From positions 99,534 to 163,533 of the forward strand of contig NZ_QFWW01000037.1 of assembly GCF_003265345.1 (NCBI RefSeq): 64,000 nucleotides of DNA. The letters are read 5' to 3'. Below are positions 39,473 to 47,526 of the stretch, piece by piece; the stretch's first letter is position 1, and every line of letters starts with the position of its first letter. The notes beneath the pieces were generated by a model. It had not been told where the DNA came from and did not search any database. It worked only from the letters and a program-made list of their open reading frames with translations. The DNA is from Lentzea terrae (GTDB taxonomy: Bacteria; Actinomycetota; Actinomycetes; Mycobacteriales; Pseudonocardiaceae). The translations under genes and the position numbers were made by a program.

Positions 39473-41764
39473 GTGCGCTACAGCATGTGGAGCCCGCTGC
39501 CACCTGACCGCAGCGGGATCGCCGACTACACGCACGAGCTGCTCACCGAGCTGGACGACGTGGAGCCCGTCTCCCGGACGAGTTCGCGCGCACGGTCCAC
39601 CGGACTGGCGTGCTACCAGATGGGCAACCATGCCGGCGCGCACTCGTGGATCTACGACCAGGCGCTCGCGGTACCGGGTGTGGTCGTCCTGCACGAGATG
39701 TCGTTGCTGGACTTCAACCTCGGCTACTGCGACGGCCTCACCCCGGCGTTCTACCGGGAGCTGAAGGACGCGCACGGTCCGATCTGGGGCGATCCGCACG
39801 ATCCGGCGCTGCTGCACGGGCTGCCCGCGGTCGAGGTCGACGGCGTGAAGATGCTCGACAGCCGCACGATGACGCTGGAGCACCGCCTCGTGACGGCGAG
39901 CCGCGGCGTGATCGTGCACGATCCTCACTCCGCCGGGCTGCTCCGCGAGCGCTTCCCCGGCAAGCCGATCTTCGTGGTGCCCCACGGCGCACCGCTGCGC
40001 GACGACACCGATCGCGACGACATCCGGACGCTCTTCGACTGGACCGACGAGCACGTGGTGTTCGGCGCCTTCGGCGGTTTCAACCGGATCAAGCGCGTTC
40101 TGGTGACCGTGCTCGCGTTCGCCGAGGTGCGCAGGCGGTGGCCGAACGCCCGGCTGCTGATCGCGGGCCATGTCGACTACCCCGACGTGCACGCCTCCGT
40201 CGTCAGCGTCATCGAGCAGCTCGGTCTCGAGGACTCGGTGCAGCTGGAGCTCAGCCCGGCGAAGAAGACGTTCGAGGACCTGATCACCGCGACCGACGTG
40301 GTGATCAACCTGCGCTGGCCGACGATGGGCGAGACCAGCGGCGTGATGATGCGGGCGTTCGGCGCGGGCCGGATGGTGATCACGAGCGATCTGCCGCAGC
40401 ACCGCCACTTCGACGAGGCGTTCTGCACGCGCATTCCGATCGAGCCCGCCCGCGAGGCGGAGGCGCTGGCCGCGTTGCTGGAGAAGGTGGTCGAGAACCC
40501 GGCAGAGGCGCGCGCGGCGGGCAAGCTGGCACGTGACTGGGTGGCGGGGAACGCGTCGTGGCCGATCGCCGCCGAGGGCTACCGGCAGGCTCTGGACAGC
40601 GTTGCCGCGGGCGAGAAGCCGGACGACGCTCCGCACGCCGGCGTGAACCTGTTCGCCGACTTGCGCGCCACGACAGGCCTCTCCGAGTCGTTCCGCCGGG
40701 CGGGTACGGCGATGCGCCGAGCCGGCCTGCCGATGACGTACACGGAGTTCAACTCACGCGCGCCCGTCCGCACGGTGCAGGTGCCGCGCGAGATGCTGGA
40801 GCTGCGTGGCGGGAAGGACTACCCGGTCGACCTGTGGATGGTGAACCTCAACGAGTTCCAGCTCATCCCGGAGACCGCGCTCGACCGGTACACGATCGCG
40901 CTCTGGGCGTGGGAGATGCCGGAGATCCTGGACTACACGCTCCAGCAGCTGCCGCGGGTGGACGAGCTGTGGGTCGTGTCGTCCTACGTGGCCGAGGCGT
41001 TCCGCACCGCGACCGACGTGCCGATCACGGTCGTGCCGAACGTGGTCACCGAGATCTCGCCGACCCCGGACCGGGCGCGGTTCGGTCTGGACGAGGACGC
41101 CTTCGTGGTGCTGTTCACCTTCAGCGCCTCGTCGAGCGACGCGCGCAAGAACCCGTGGGGCGTGATCGACGCGTTCCGGCGAGCCTTCGCACCGCACGAG
41201 CGAGGCACCACCGCACAGCTCGTGATCAAGGTGGTCGACCTCGACATCTTCCCGCTGATGGCCGCCGCACTGCAGGACGCGGTCGCGAGCGTCAACGGCG
41301 TGCTGATCACGGGTGACCTGACCCGCGCCGAGATGGACTCGCTGCTCGCGAGCTGCGACGTGTACGCGTCACTGCACCGGTCCGAGGGCTTCGGCATGGG
41401 CATGGCGGAAGCGATGTCGATCGGCAAACCGGTGGTGGCCACCGGTTACAGCGGCAACACCGACTTCATGCCACCGGGATCGGCAGGCGTGGTCGGGTAC
41501 GACATCCGCCCGATCACCATGGCCGACCACCGCTACGACGAGCGCTTCGCCGACTGGTACCGCCCAGGACTGCTGTGGGCCGAGCCGAACGTGCCGCAGG
41601 CCGCGGGATGGCTGCGCCGGTTGGCGGACAGCCCGTCGCTGCGCGCCCGCATGGGTGCTGCCGCGCGGCAGGCGATCTGGGAGCGGTGCAGCTACGAGGC
41701 CGTCGGCAAGGTCATCCGCGAGCGCCTCGAGGAGATCTACGAGGAGCGTTCTCCAGCTCGATGA
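39473..41764 (+). CDS. Tandem two-domain GT4-type glycosyltransferase
   Basis: A 763-residue protein with two GT-B units. Unit one (about 1-380): SPLPPDRSGIADYTHELL, VVPHGAPLRDDT, GAFGGFNRIKRV, RWPTMGETSGVMMRAFGAG. Unit two (about 390-763): NLNEFQLIPE, ALWAWEMPEILDY, TFSASSSDARKNPWGV, LHRSEGFGMGMAEAMSIGK. Bifunctional enzymes like this add two sugars in succession to polysaccharides. GTG 39473 begins 3 bp after the preceding stop. Its last 53 bp overlap the convergent FkbM gene. Confidence 0.92.
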   Translation: MRYSMWSPLPPDRSGIADYTHELLTELDDVEPVSRTSSRARSTGLACYQMGNHAGAHSWIYDQALAVPGVVVLHEMSLLDFNLGYCDGLTPAFYRELKDAHGPIWGDPHDPALLHGLPAVEVDGVKMLDSRTMTLEHRLVTASRGVIVHDPHSAGLLRERFPGKPIFVVPHGAPLRDDTDRDDIRTLFDWTDEHVVFGAFGGFNRIKRVLVTVLAFAEVRRRWPNARLLIAGHVDYPDVHASVVSVIEQLGLEDSVQLELSPAKKTFEDLITATDVVINLRWPTMGETSGVMMRAFGAGRMVITSDLPQHRHFDEAFCTRIPIEPAREAEALAALLEKVVENPAEARAAGKLARDWVAGNASWPIAAEGYRQALDSVAAGEKPDDAPHAGVNLFADLRATTGLSESFRRAGTAMRRAGLPMTYTEFNSRAPVRTVQVPREMLELRGGKDYPVDLWMVNLNEFQLIPETALDRYTIALWAWEMPEILDYTLQQLPRVDELWVVSSYVAEAFRTATDVPITVVPNVVTEISPTPDRARFGLDEDAFVVLFTFSASSSDARKNPWGVIDAFRRAFAPHERGTTAQLVIKVVDLDIFPLMAAALQDAVASVNGVLITGDLTRAEMDSLLASCDVYASLHRSEGFGMGMAEAMSIGKPVVATGYSGNTDFMPPGSAGVVGYDIRPITMADHRYDERFADWYRPGLLWAEPNVPQAAGWLRRLADSPSLRARMGAAARQAIWERCSYEAVGKVIRERLEEIYEERSPAR

Positions 41765-42632
41765 GGCGTGCCTCCAGCGCGGCGATCCGCTGCCGGGCGC
41801 GTGCGGTCTCCTGTTCGGCGTGCTGTGCGGCCTCGCGCAGCGCGTCGAGCTCGGCCGACTCGTCCTGCTGTGCCCGTTCCGCCTCCCGCAGGGCCTCCTC
41901 CAGCCGGCGGATGTAGGCCATCTCGGCCATCCGGGCCGCCCGCTGTTCCGCCACCTCGGCGCGGACGTACTTGTCGAACACGTTGGCGGGCACGGCGAGC
42001 AGCTCCAGCGCCTCGGTGTCGCCGGCCTGCGCGTAGAACCGGTTGAGCCCGTCGAACAGCGCGCACCGGTACCCGGCGTCGGTCATCAACGGGTCCCAGT
42101 CGTGGTGTGCGGGCCTGGTCGAACCGGGCTCCGTCGCCTCGACGACGACCACCCGCGGCCGGTGCCGGTCCCAGTCGGCGCCCTCGATGACGCTGCGCTC
42201 CTCGCCCTCCACGTCGATCTTGAGGAAGTCGACGTCACCGGGGTGTTCGTCGAGCACGTCGGCGAGCGTGCGGACCTCCACCTCCACCTGGACGACCTCG
42301 AGCGCCGACTCGGCTTCGTACGTGCTCGCGAGCGCGGTGTCGAGGGTCGACCACCCGGACCGGTTCACGACGTGGTGCAGCACCGCGGTACCGGCCTTGG
42401 TGCCGAGCGCGACCGCCAGCGTCACGTCACCGGGCCGCGCCTTGCGCAGTGCCTCCGCCTGAGCGGGGATCGGCTCGACGTTGATGCCCCGCCAGCCGAG
42501 GTCGTAGAAGTGCTTGGTGACCGAGTCCTCGACGGGATCTGACGCCCCGACGTCCACGTAGCGCCCGGTCGTCCTGCCGTGGAAGAGCCGGGCGAGGAGG
42601 ACGTCCTCCGCGTTCTGCGCGTACGAGATCAC
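41712..42632 (-). CDS. FkbM family methyltransferase with coiled-coil tail
   Basis: A 306-residue enzyme starting SYAQNAEDVLLARLF, with SAM-binding YVDVGASDPVEDS, FLKIDVEGEE and VVVEATEPGS. FkbM-type enzymes O-methylate sugars or polyketides. The C-terminal 80 residues (about 226-306) form a long heptad-rich coiled coil (RRLEEALREAERAQQ, LEARLIELENA), unusual for the family. The gene is convergent with the GT gene and overlaps it by 53 bp. A role in methylating the same glycan is inferred from position. Confidence 0.88.
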   Translation of the reverse strand: MISYAQNAEDVLLARLFHGRTTGRYVDVGASDPVEDSVTKHFYDLGWRGINVEPIPAQAEALRKARPGDVTLAVALGTKAGTAVLHHVVNRSGWSTLDTALASTYEAESALEVVQVEVEVRTLADVLDEHPGDVDFLKIDVEGEERSVIEGADWDRHRPRVVVVEATEPGSTRPAHHDWDPLMTDAGYRCALFDGLNRFYAQAGDTEALELLAVPANVFDKYVRAEVAEQRAARMAEMAYIRRLEEALREAERAQQDESAELDALREAAQHAEQETARARQRIAALEARLIELENAPRRSPRGARG

Positions 42633-42724
42633 GGTGCAGACAATATCGGTCTGCCCGGTGCGGCAACCCGCGATCGCGCCGCCGCGTCTTTACCATCAGC
42701 GGATGAGAGAGCCGGGAGGACTCG

Positions 42725-42856
42725 ATGGCACTCGCAGTGACATTAGTCACATTGGGCGGATTGGCGTTCCTGACGCGAACCGTAATGGCTCTCCTGGCCG
42801 TTTCCTCCAACAAGGAGGCCAGTGATTACCCTAAGCCACACACGTCCACCAATTGA
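42725..42856 (+). CDS. 43-residue membrane micro-protein
   Basis: ATG 42725 to TGA 42856, with a textbook GGGAGG ribosome site 6 nt upstream. Residues 2-26 are hydrophobic (ALAVTLVTLGGLAFLTRTVM ...), then a polar tail EASDYPKPHTSTN. It looks like a single-pass or signal-anchored membrane peptide. No homologue recognised. It stands alone between FkbM and the 42968 gene. Confidence 0.65.
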   Translation: MALAVTLVTLGGLAFLTRTVMALLAVSSNKEASDYPKPHTSTN

Positions 42857-42862
42857 GATACT

Positions 42863-42890
42863 CGTTCGGACTACGGCTTACGGACGAACG
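42863..42890. promoter_or_regulatory. Inverted repeat CGTTCG-N16-CGAACG
   Basis: Six-bp perfect arms (42863-42868, 42885-42890) lie upstream of the 42968 gene. The same half-site (CGTTCG/CGAACG) occurs as arms at 43373-43405 and inside 43453-43471, so it may be a shared operator. Confidence 0.35.
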
Positions 42891-42967
42891 TTGACTTACC
42901 GTACGATCCTTTCGGGTCGTATGACTGAACGGTCACCCGTTGGGGACCTCACAGGGGTAGGTGCGCC

Positions 42968-43342
42968 ATGGACCACGCACTGAGCAAGGTCATCGAGCTG
43001 CGCGAGAGCGGGTTTCAGTTCCTCCACCTGAGGGACGACGCCGGGCAGCTCGACCGCATCATGGCGTTCAAGCAGCGCAGAGGATTCATCGACTCGATCC
43101 TGTTCTGGTCGGAGACCGAGGCGCGCGCGGGCCGGCTGCCCGCCGTTCGCGACTCGGCTCGCCCCGCCCAGGCCGTGTGGATCTACGAAGGGCCGTTGTG
43201 CGAGGCCGTGGACCGGCTGCTGGATCTGCCGGAGCCCGGTGCCCGCAACGCGCCCACGTTGATGAAGGCGACCGCTTCCGATTTGGCCGTCGTCACGACG
43301 CTGCCATTCAAGTTGAAGCTTCCACCGGGCGCGATCGCCTGA
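42968..43342 (+). CDS. Hypothetical cytosolic protein, 124 aa
   Basis: A soluble basic/acidic alpha-beta-like protein (SKVIELRESGFQFLHLRDDA, IMAFKQRRGFIDSILFW, AVWIYEGPLCEAVDRLLD, ATASDLAVVTTLPFKLKLP). ATG 42968 has AGGGG upstream at 12 nt. Similar short proteins occur in Pseudonocardiales, but no function is known to me. Its leader contains the CGTTCG inverted repeat. Confidence 0.7.
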   Translation: MDHALSKVIELRESGFQFLHLRDDAGQLDRIMAFKQRRGFIDSILFWSETEARAGRLPAVRDSARPAQAVWIYEGPLCEAVDRLLDLPEPGARNAPTLMKATASDLAVVTTLPFKLKLPPGAIA

Positions 43343-43372
43343 GTGCGATGTTCAATACGACCAGAATCGTGA

Positions 43373-43405
43373 CGTTCGGTAGCAAGCCTTCTTATCCCCC
43401 GAACG
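43373..43405. promoter_or_regulatory. Inverted repeat CGTTCGG-N19-CCGAACG
   Basis: Perfect 7-bp arms (43373-43379, 43399-43405) between the 42968 gene and the secreted-protein gene at 43476. Could be operator or weak terminator. Confidence 0.4.
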
Positions 43406-43446
43406 GATGAAGAAGTTCCCTCGCCTGAGTTACGGAGCTTGATGTA

Positions 43447-43475
43447 GAGGGTGCGAACACGAAACGTTCGCGCCC
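43447..43475 (+). promoter_or_regulatory. Ribosome site GAGGG separated from ATG by a hairpin
   Basis: GAGGG (43447-43451) lies 24 nt before ATG 43476, too far for direct use. Between them GCGAAC (43453-43458) and GTTCGC (43466-43471) form a 6-bp stem with a 7-nt loop. When folded, the effective spacing falls to 5 nt, suggesting a structured ribosome binding site. Confidence 0.45.
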
Positions 43476-43817
43476 ATGAACCTCAGGAAGACCATCACGG
43501 GGGCCGCTGTTGCCCTCGGCAGCGCCACCGTCATGCTCGGCCTGGGCGGCATCGCGCACGCTGATGCCGGCGTCGGTGCCAGCACCACCCCCGACCTCGG
43601 CGGCCAGCTGGGCGACGTGGCCAGCGCCGGCGACCTCGCGTCGGTGAACACGGCGGACGCGGCCGGCAAGATCCAGGCCATCAACGCGCAGGACCTCGAC
43701 GTGGAAGCGATCGTCGAGAACGTCGACGCGGGTGGCAACGGCGTTCCCGCCGCGACCCTGCTCGGCCTCAACGAGCCGCAGGGCCCGCCGCACGCCCACG
43801 CCGGCCTCGACATCTGA
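43476..43817 (+). CDS. Small secreted protein, 113 aa
   Basis: A signal peptide (about 1-30: TITGAAVALGSATVMLGLGG, cleavage after AHA) followed by an acidic, Gly/Ala/Asp-rich mature part with VASAGDLASVNTADAAGKIQ and ending PPHAHAGLDI. No cysteines and no recognised domain. Followed by a strong terminator and then a second small secreted protein, so the two are probably separately controlled. Confidence 0.75.
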   Translation: MNLRKTITGAAVALGSATVMLGLGGIAHADAGVGASTTPDLGGQLGDVASAGDLASVNTADAAGKIQAINAQDLDVEAIVENVDAGGNGVPAATLLGLNEPQGPPHAHAGLDI

Positions 43818-43842
43818 TCTGACCAGTACTTCCTGGCCGGGG

Positions 43843-43878
43843 CGGCGCCCGATTCCCTCCCCCTCGAATCGGGCGCCG
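43843..43878 (+). terminator. 13-bp perfect hairpin between two secreted-protein genes
   Basis: Arms cggcgcccgattc (43843-43855) and gaatcgggcgccg (43866-43878) are exact complements with a 10-nt loop. A T-rich run (ttccacttttt) follows. It should terminate the 43476 gene upstream of TTG 43904. Confidence 0.88.
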
Positions 43879-43903
43879 TTCCACTTTTTCGGAGCGAAAC
43901 GCC

Positions 43904-44131
43904 TTGAGCATCAAGAAGATCGTCGCGTCCGCCGGTATCGCCGCAGGCGCGCTCGCCGCCATGGCCTCCACCGCGCAGGCCTCGCCGTTGCCGACCCCGG
44001 AGCTGCCGCAGGTCGACCCGATCAAGCAGGTCAGCGAGCTCGCGGGCTCCGCAGGCGTCAGCACGCTGCACAACTTCGGTGGTGGCAACGTGGAGCTCGT
44101 CCACGACGGCACCGAAGTGATCGGCGGCTAA
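43904..44131 (+). CDS. Small secreted protein, 75 aa
   Basis: TTG 43904 with GGAG 9 nt upstream. Signal peptide (IKKIVASAGIAAGALAAMAS, cleavage after AQA) and a mature peptide of about 48 residues with PLPTPELPQVDPIKQVSELA and ending VELVHDGTEVIGG. No Cys. Function unknown. Its stop overlaps the convergent GGT-like gene. Confidence 0.7.
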   Translation: MSIKKIVASAGIAAGALAAMASTAQASPLPTPELPQVDPIKQVSELAGSAGVSTLHNFGGGNVELVHDGTEVIGG

Positions 44132-45912
44132 CGTCCGACCGCGTAACCCTGCGCGCCGCGTGGATTCGCACCGGCGCGCAGAAGTCCGTCCGAGGCGTCC
44201 CTCGCCACGGCCGACATCCGGCCGAGAGTCCACTCGCCGGCGTCCACGACCTGGTGGCCCTTGCGCCGCAACGCTTCCAGGACGTCCGCGCCGGCGCGTG
44301 ACTCGATGACCAGCTCGCCGGGGGTCCAGGCGCGCGGGTAGAACGAGCTCGGGAACGCGTTCGAGTGCCACATCGGCGAGTCGATCGCTTCTTGCAGGTT
44401 CAGGCCCGCCATGTGCGCCAGCCAGAAGCCGAGCTGCCATTGGTCCTGCTGGTCGCCGCCGGGCGTGCCGAACGCCAGCGCGGGCACGCCGTCGCGCAAC
44501 GCCATCGACGGCGACAGGGTGATCCGCGGGCGCTTGCCGGGAGCCAGCGAGTTCGGCAAACCCTTGTCCAGCCAGAACATCTGGGCGCGGCTGCCGAGGC
44601 AGAAGCCGAGCGACGGGATCGTCGGCGACGACTGCAGCCAGCCGCCGGACGGAGTCGCGGAGACCATGTTGCCCCAGCGGTCCACGATGTCGACGTGCAC
44701 CGTGTCGCCACGCGTCGCACCGGTCCGCGCCACCGTCGGTTCGCCGATCGAGCCCATCGCGTCGAGCGATGCGCCGTCGGTTGCACCTTGCAGGACGTGC
44801 TTGGGCAGCAACGGATTCCGGCCGTCCGGCGAACCAGGACGCAGCTCGAAGGAAGCCTCCGCGCCGATCAACGCACGACGTTGCGCGGCATAGTCCCGCG
44901 ACACCAGCGTTTCCAGCGGCACGTCGGGATCGTCGCCGTACCAGGCCTCGCGGTCGGCGAACGCCAGCTTCGCGGCCTCGACGGCGAGGTGCACGGTCTC
45001 CGCGGTCGGCTTGCCGTCCACATAGGACAGGTCGTAGCCCTCCAGCAGCCGGAGCTGTTGCGCCAGCACGGGTCCCTGGGTCCACGCGCCGGCCTTGACC
45101 AACGACCACTCGTCGAAGTCCACGATCAGTGCGTCCTCGTAGGACGCCTCCCACTCCGCCATGTCGGCACCGGTCAGCACGCCGGCGTGCTCACGGCCGG
45201 AGTCGTCGCGGAACTCCGAACGGCAGAACTCGTCGATCTGCGCGGCGACGAAACCCTGCGACCAAGCCCGGCGCGCGGCCTCGATCTGCGCCTCGCGGTT
45301 CGAGCCCGCGGCCTCGGCGGCGGCGAGCAGCCACTCCCAGGTGTCGGCGAGCTTCTGGTTGCGGAACAGGCCGCCGGGCTTCGGCAGCACGCCACCCGGC
45401 AGCCACTGCGCGGCCGACGTGGTCCAGTGCTCGCGGAACAGGTCGGAGACGAGCGCGATGGTGTCCACGGCCCGAGGCAGCAGCGGGAAGCCGTTGCGGG
45501 CGTAGCCGATCGCCCGGTCCAGCACGTCGCGCAACGACTTGGTGCCATGATCACGCAGGAGGGTGAGCCAGCCGTCCCACGCACCGGGCACGGTCGCGGC
45601 CAGCAGTCCGCTGCCGGGAACCAGGTCGAGCCCCAGCGACGTGTAGTGCTCGATGGTCGCGCCGGCCGGAGCAACACCCTGACCGCACAGCACGCGCGGT
45701 GCCGAACCGGCCGTCGCGAAGATCAGCGGCACCTCGCCACCAGGGCCGTTGAGATGCGGTTCCACCACCTGCAACACGAAACCGGCGGTGACGGCGGCGT
45801 CGAACGCGTTGCCTCCGTCCTCCAACACGGCCATGGCCGACGACGAGGCGAGCCAATGGGTCGAACCGACCATGCCGAAGGTGCCGACGAGTTCGGGGCG
45901 CGTGGTGAACAC
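44128..45912 (-). CDS. Gamma-glutamyltransferase family enzyme
   Basis: A 594-residue Ntn-hydrolase family protein: MVGSTHWLASSSAMAVLEDG, GNAFDAAVTAGF, and the autoprocessing Thr in RGDTVHVDIVDRWGNMVSAT. No signal peptide, so it should be cytosolic, unlike classical secreted GGT. The active-site sequence (DTVHVD rather than TTHFSVV) places it in a divergent branch whose substrate is uncertain (amide or acyl hydrolase). GTG 45912 lies 19 bp after the UDP-glucose dehydrogenase stop, so the two may be an operon. ATG further upstream in frame lies inside that gene. Confidence 0.85.
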   Translation of the reverse strand: MFTTRPELVGTFGMVGSTHWLASSSAMAVLEDGGNAFDAAVTAGFVLQVVEPHLNGPGGEVPLIFATAGSAPRVLCGQGVAPAGATIEHYTSLGLDLVPGSGLLAATVPGAWDGWLTLLRDHGTKSLRDVLDRAIGYARNGFPLLPRAVDTIALVSDLFREHWTTSAAQWLPGGVLPKPGGLFRNQKLADTWEWLLAAAEAAGSNREAQIEAARRAWSQGFVAAQIDEFCRSEFRDDSGREHAGVLTGADMAEWEASYEDALIVDFDEWSLVKAGAWTQGPVLAQQLRLLEGYDLSYVDGKPTAETVHLAVEAAKLAFADREAWYGDDPDVPLETLVSRDYAAQRRALIGAEASFELRPGSPDGRNPLLPKHVLQGATDGASLDAMGSIGEPTVARTGATRGDTVHVDIVDRWGNMVSATPSGGWLQSSPTIPSLGFCLGSRAQMFWLDKGLPNSLAPGKRPRITLSPSMALRDGVPALAFGTPGGDQQDQWQLGFWLAHMAGLNLQEAIDSPMWHSNAFPSSFYPRAWTPGELVIESRAGADVLEALRRKGHQVVDAGEWTLGRMSAVARDASDGLLRAGANPRGAQGYAVGR

Positions 45913-45931
45913 CCCATAAAGGTATGCGACG

Positions 45932-47233
45932 CTAACTAAATTGCGTGACTCCGAGTGACGCACGCCCCACACCCGAATGGAGCAGTCCAGCGCGTCCCAA
46001 CGCGTCTGGATCCAGGTGGTTTCGGGAGTCGACGACGACGTGACCGTCCATCAGCTCGGCGACGCGCACCCAGTCGAGCGTGCGGAACACCGGCCAGTCC
46101 GTCAGCAGCACGACCGCCTCGGCGCCCTTGACCGCCTGGTACGGGTCGTCGGTCAGCAGCATGCCCGCCAGCGGCCCGGTCACCTCCGGGTCGAACGCCG
46201 TGAGGTCGGCCCCTTCCAGCACCAGCTGTTCGGCGACGGCCAGCGCGGGCGAGTCGCGCAGGTCGTTCGTGCCCGCCTTGAACGCGAGGCCGAGGACACC
46301 GATCCGCACGCCGGCCAGCGTTCCGCCGCAAGCCGCCCGCACCTTGTCCACGACCCGCAGCTGCGCACGGACGTTGGCCTCGATCGTCGACCGGACCAGC
46401 CCGAAGTCGACCCCGACCGCCTCGGCGATCTGCACCATGGCGTGCGTGTCCTTCGGCAGGCACGAGCCGCCCCAGCCCGGCCCCGGCTTCAGGAACGACT
46501 GCCCGATCCGCCTGTCGTAGCCCATGCCCTCGGACACCGACTCGATGTCGGCACCCAGCAGTTCGCACAGCTCAGCGACCGCGTTGACGTACGAGAGCTT
46601 CATCGCGAGGAAGCAGTTCGCGGCGTACTTGACCATCTCGGCGCTGGCCGCGTCCATCAGCACGGTCGGCGCACCGAGCTTCGCGAACAACGCGGCCACC
46701 CGCTCGGCAGCCGGCGGCGAGTCCGAGCCCACCACGATCCGGTCCGGGTGCAGGAAGTCCTTGACCGCGGTGCCCTCACGCAGGAACTCCGGGTTCGACA
46801 CGACCGCCACGTCCTCACGGCCGAGCATCGCGCGCACGCGTCCCGACGTACCGACCGGCACCGTCGACTTGGTGACGATGACCGCCCCGTACGGCAGCAC
46901 GTCGGAGATCTCCGCGGCCACCGACTCGACCGCGCTCAGGTCGGCCGCACCACCCGCGCCCATCGGCGTCGGCAGGCAGAAGAACACGACCTCGGCGTCG
47001 GCCACCGCGGCAGCGGCCCCGACCACGAACCCGAGCCGCCCGGCCGCCTGCCCCTCGACGACGAGCTCGGCGAGACCTGGTTCGAGGATGTCGACCTGCC
47101 CGGCGCGCAGCCGCGCCACCTTCACGGCGTCGAGGTCCGCGCACACGACGCGGTGTCCCAGAGAAGCGAGGCATGCCCCGGTGGTCAGCCCCACGTAGCC
47201 CGTTCCTACAACCGCGATGCGTCGCGTGAACAT
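45932..47233 (-). CDS. UDP-glucose 6-dehydrogenase
   Basis: A 433-residue NAD-dependent dehydrogenase making UDP-glucuronate from UDP-glucose. NAD-binding VVGTGYVGLTTG (8-19), ADLDAVKV, catalytic Lys212 in FLAMKLSYVNA and nucleophile Cys258 in GWGGSCLPKDT. A related GDP-mannose dehydrogenase function is less likely. It supplies an acidic sugar that the glycosyltransferases at 36-42 kb could use. ATG 47233 start. Confidence 0.92.
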   Translation of the reverse strand: MFTRRIAVVGTGYVGLTTGACLASLGHRVVCADLDAVKVARLRAGQVDILEPGLAELVVEGQAAGRLGFVVGAAAAVADAEVVFFCLPTPMGAGGAADLSAVESVAAEISDVLPYGAVIVTKSTVPVGTSGRVRAMLGREDVAVVSNPEFLREGTAVKDFLHPDRIVVGSDSPPAAERVAALFAKLGAPTVLMDAASAEMVKYAANCFLAMKLSYVNAVAELCELLGADIESVSEGMGYDRRIGQSFLKPGPGWGGSCLPKDTHAMVQIAEAVGVDFGLVRSTIEANVRAQLRVVDKVRAACGGTLAGVRIGVLGLAFKAGTNDLRDSPALAVAEQLVLEGADLTAFDPEVTGPLAGMLLTDDPYQAVKGAEAVVLLTDWPVFRTLDWVRVAELMDGHVVVDSRNHLDPDALGRAGLLHSGVGRASLGVTQFS

Positions 47234-47374
47234 GCGGGTGAGGTTGGCAGCCCCAGTTGGCCGCCCGGAGAACGCCGTACGACTTTCGTTGTAGCTGACC
47301 GTGACAGATCTCCTACCAGAGGTCTACCGGCGCGGCCGATGTTTCGAACACGCTCGAACGGCACAGTTCAAAGC

Positions 47375-47467
47375 ATGGGAGTACTGGCTATCGCAACGAT
47401 CTTCATCGGCCTCGCGCTGCTGGCGGCAGTACCTCTGGTGGCACTGCTCCACTGGTCCGACCGTTGA
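47375..47467 (+). CDS. 30-residue membrane micro-protein
   Basis: ATG 47375 to TGA 47467 encodes 30 residues forming essentially a single helix (GVLAIATIFIGLALLAAVPL then VALLHWSDR). No strong ribosome site is present. GC-rich third positions suggest coding. It lies between the UDP-glucose dehydrogenase and SDR genes; its function is unknown. Confidence 0.45.
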   Translation: MGVLAIATIFIGLALLAAVPLVALLHWSDR

Positions 47468-47475
47468 AGTTCAGG

Positions 47476-47487
47476 TAACGAGCGTTA
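47476..47487. promoter_or_regulatory. TetR-type operator TAACG-N2-CGTTA
   Basis: A perfect 12-bp palindrome (TAACGAGCGTTA) 39 bp before the SDR start. TetR-family regulators often bind sites of this form. No TetR gene is adjacent to it. Confidence 0.5.
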
Positions 47488-47526
47488 ACCTCCTCGCGAG
47501 CAGTTCGCTTCGAGGAGGATGAAGGC

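Noticed and set aside
42891-42925. TTGACT and TATGAC as a promoter for the 42968 gene
   Set aside because: The spacer is 23 nt, too long for sigma-70.
43453-43471. SOS box (mycobacterial-type GAAC-N4-GTTC)
   Set aside because: The spacer between half-sites is 7, not 4, and no DNA-repair gene follows.
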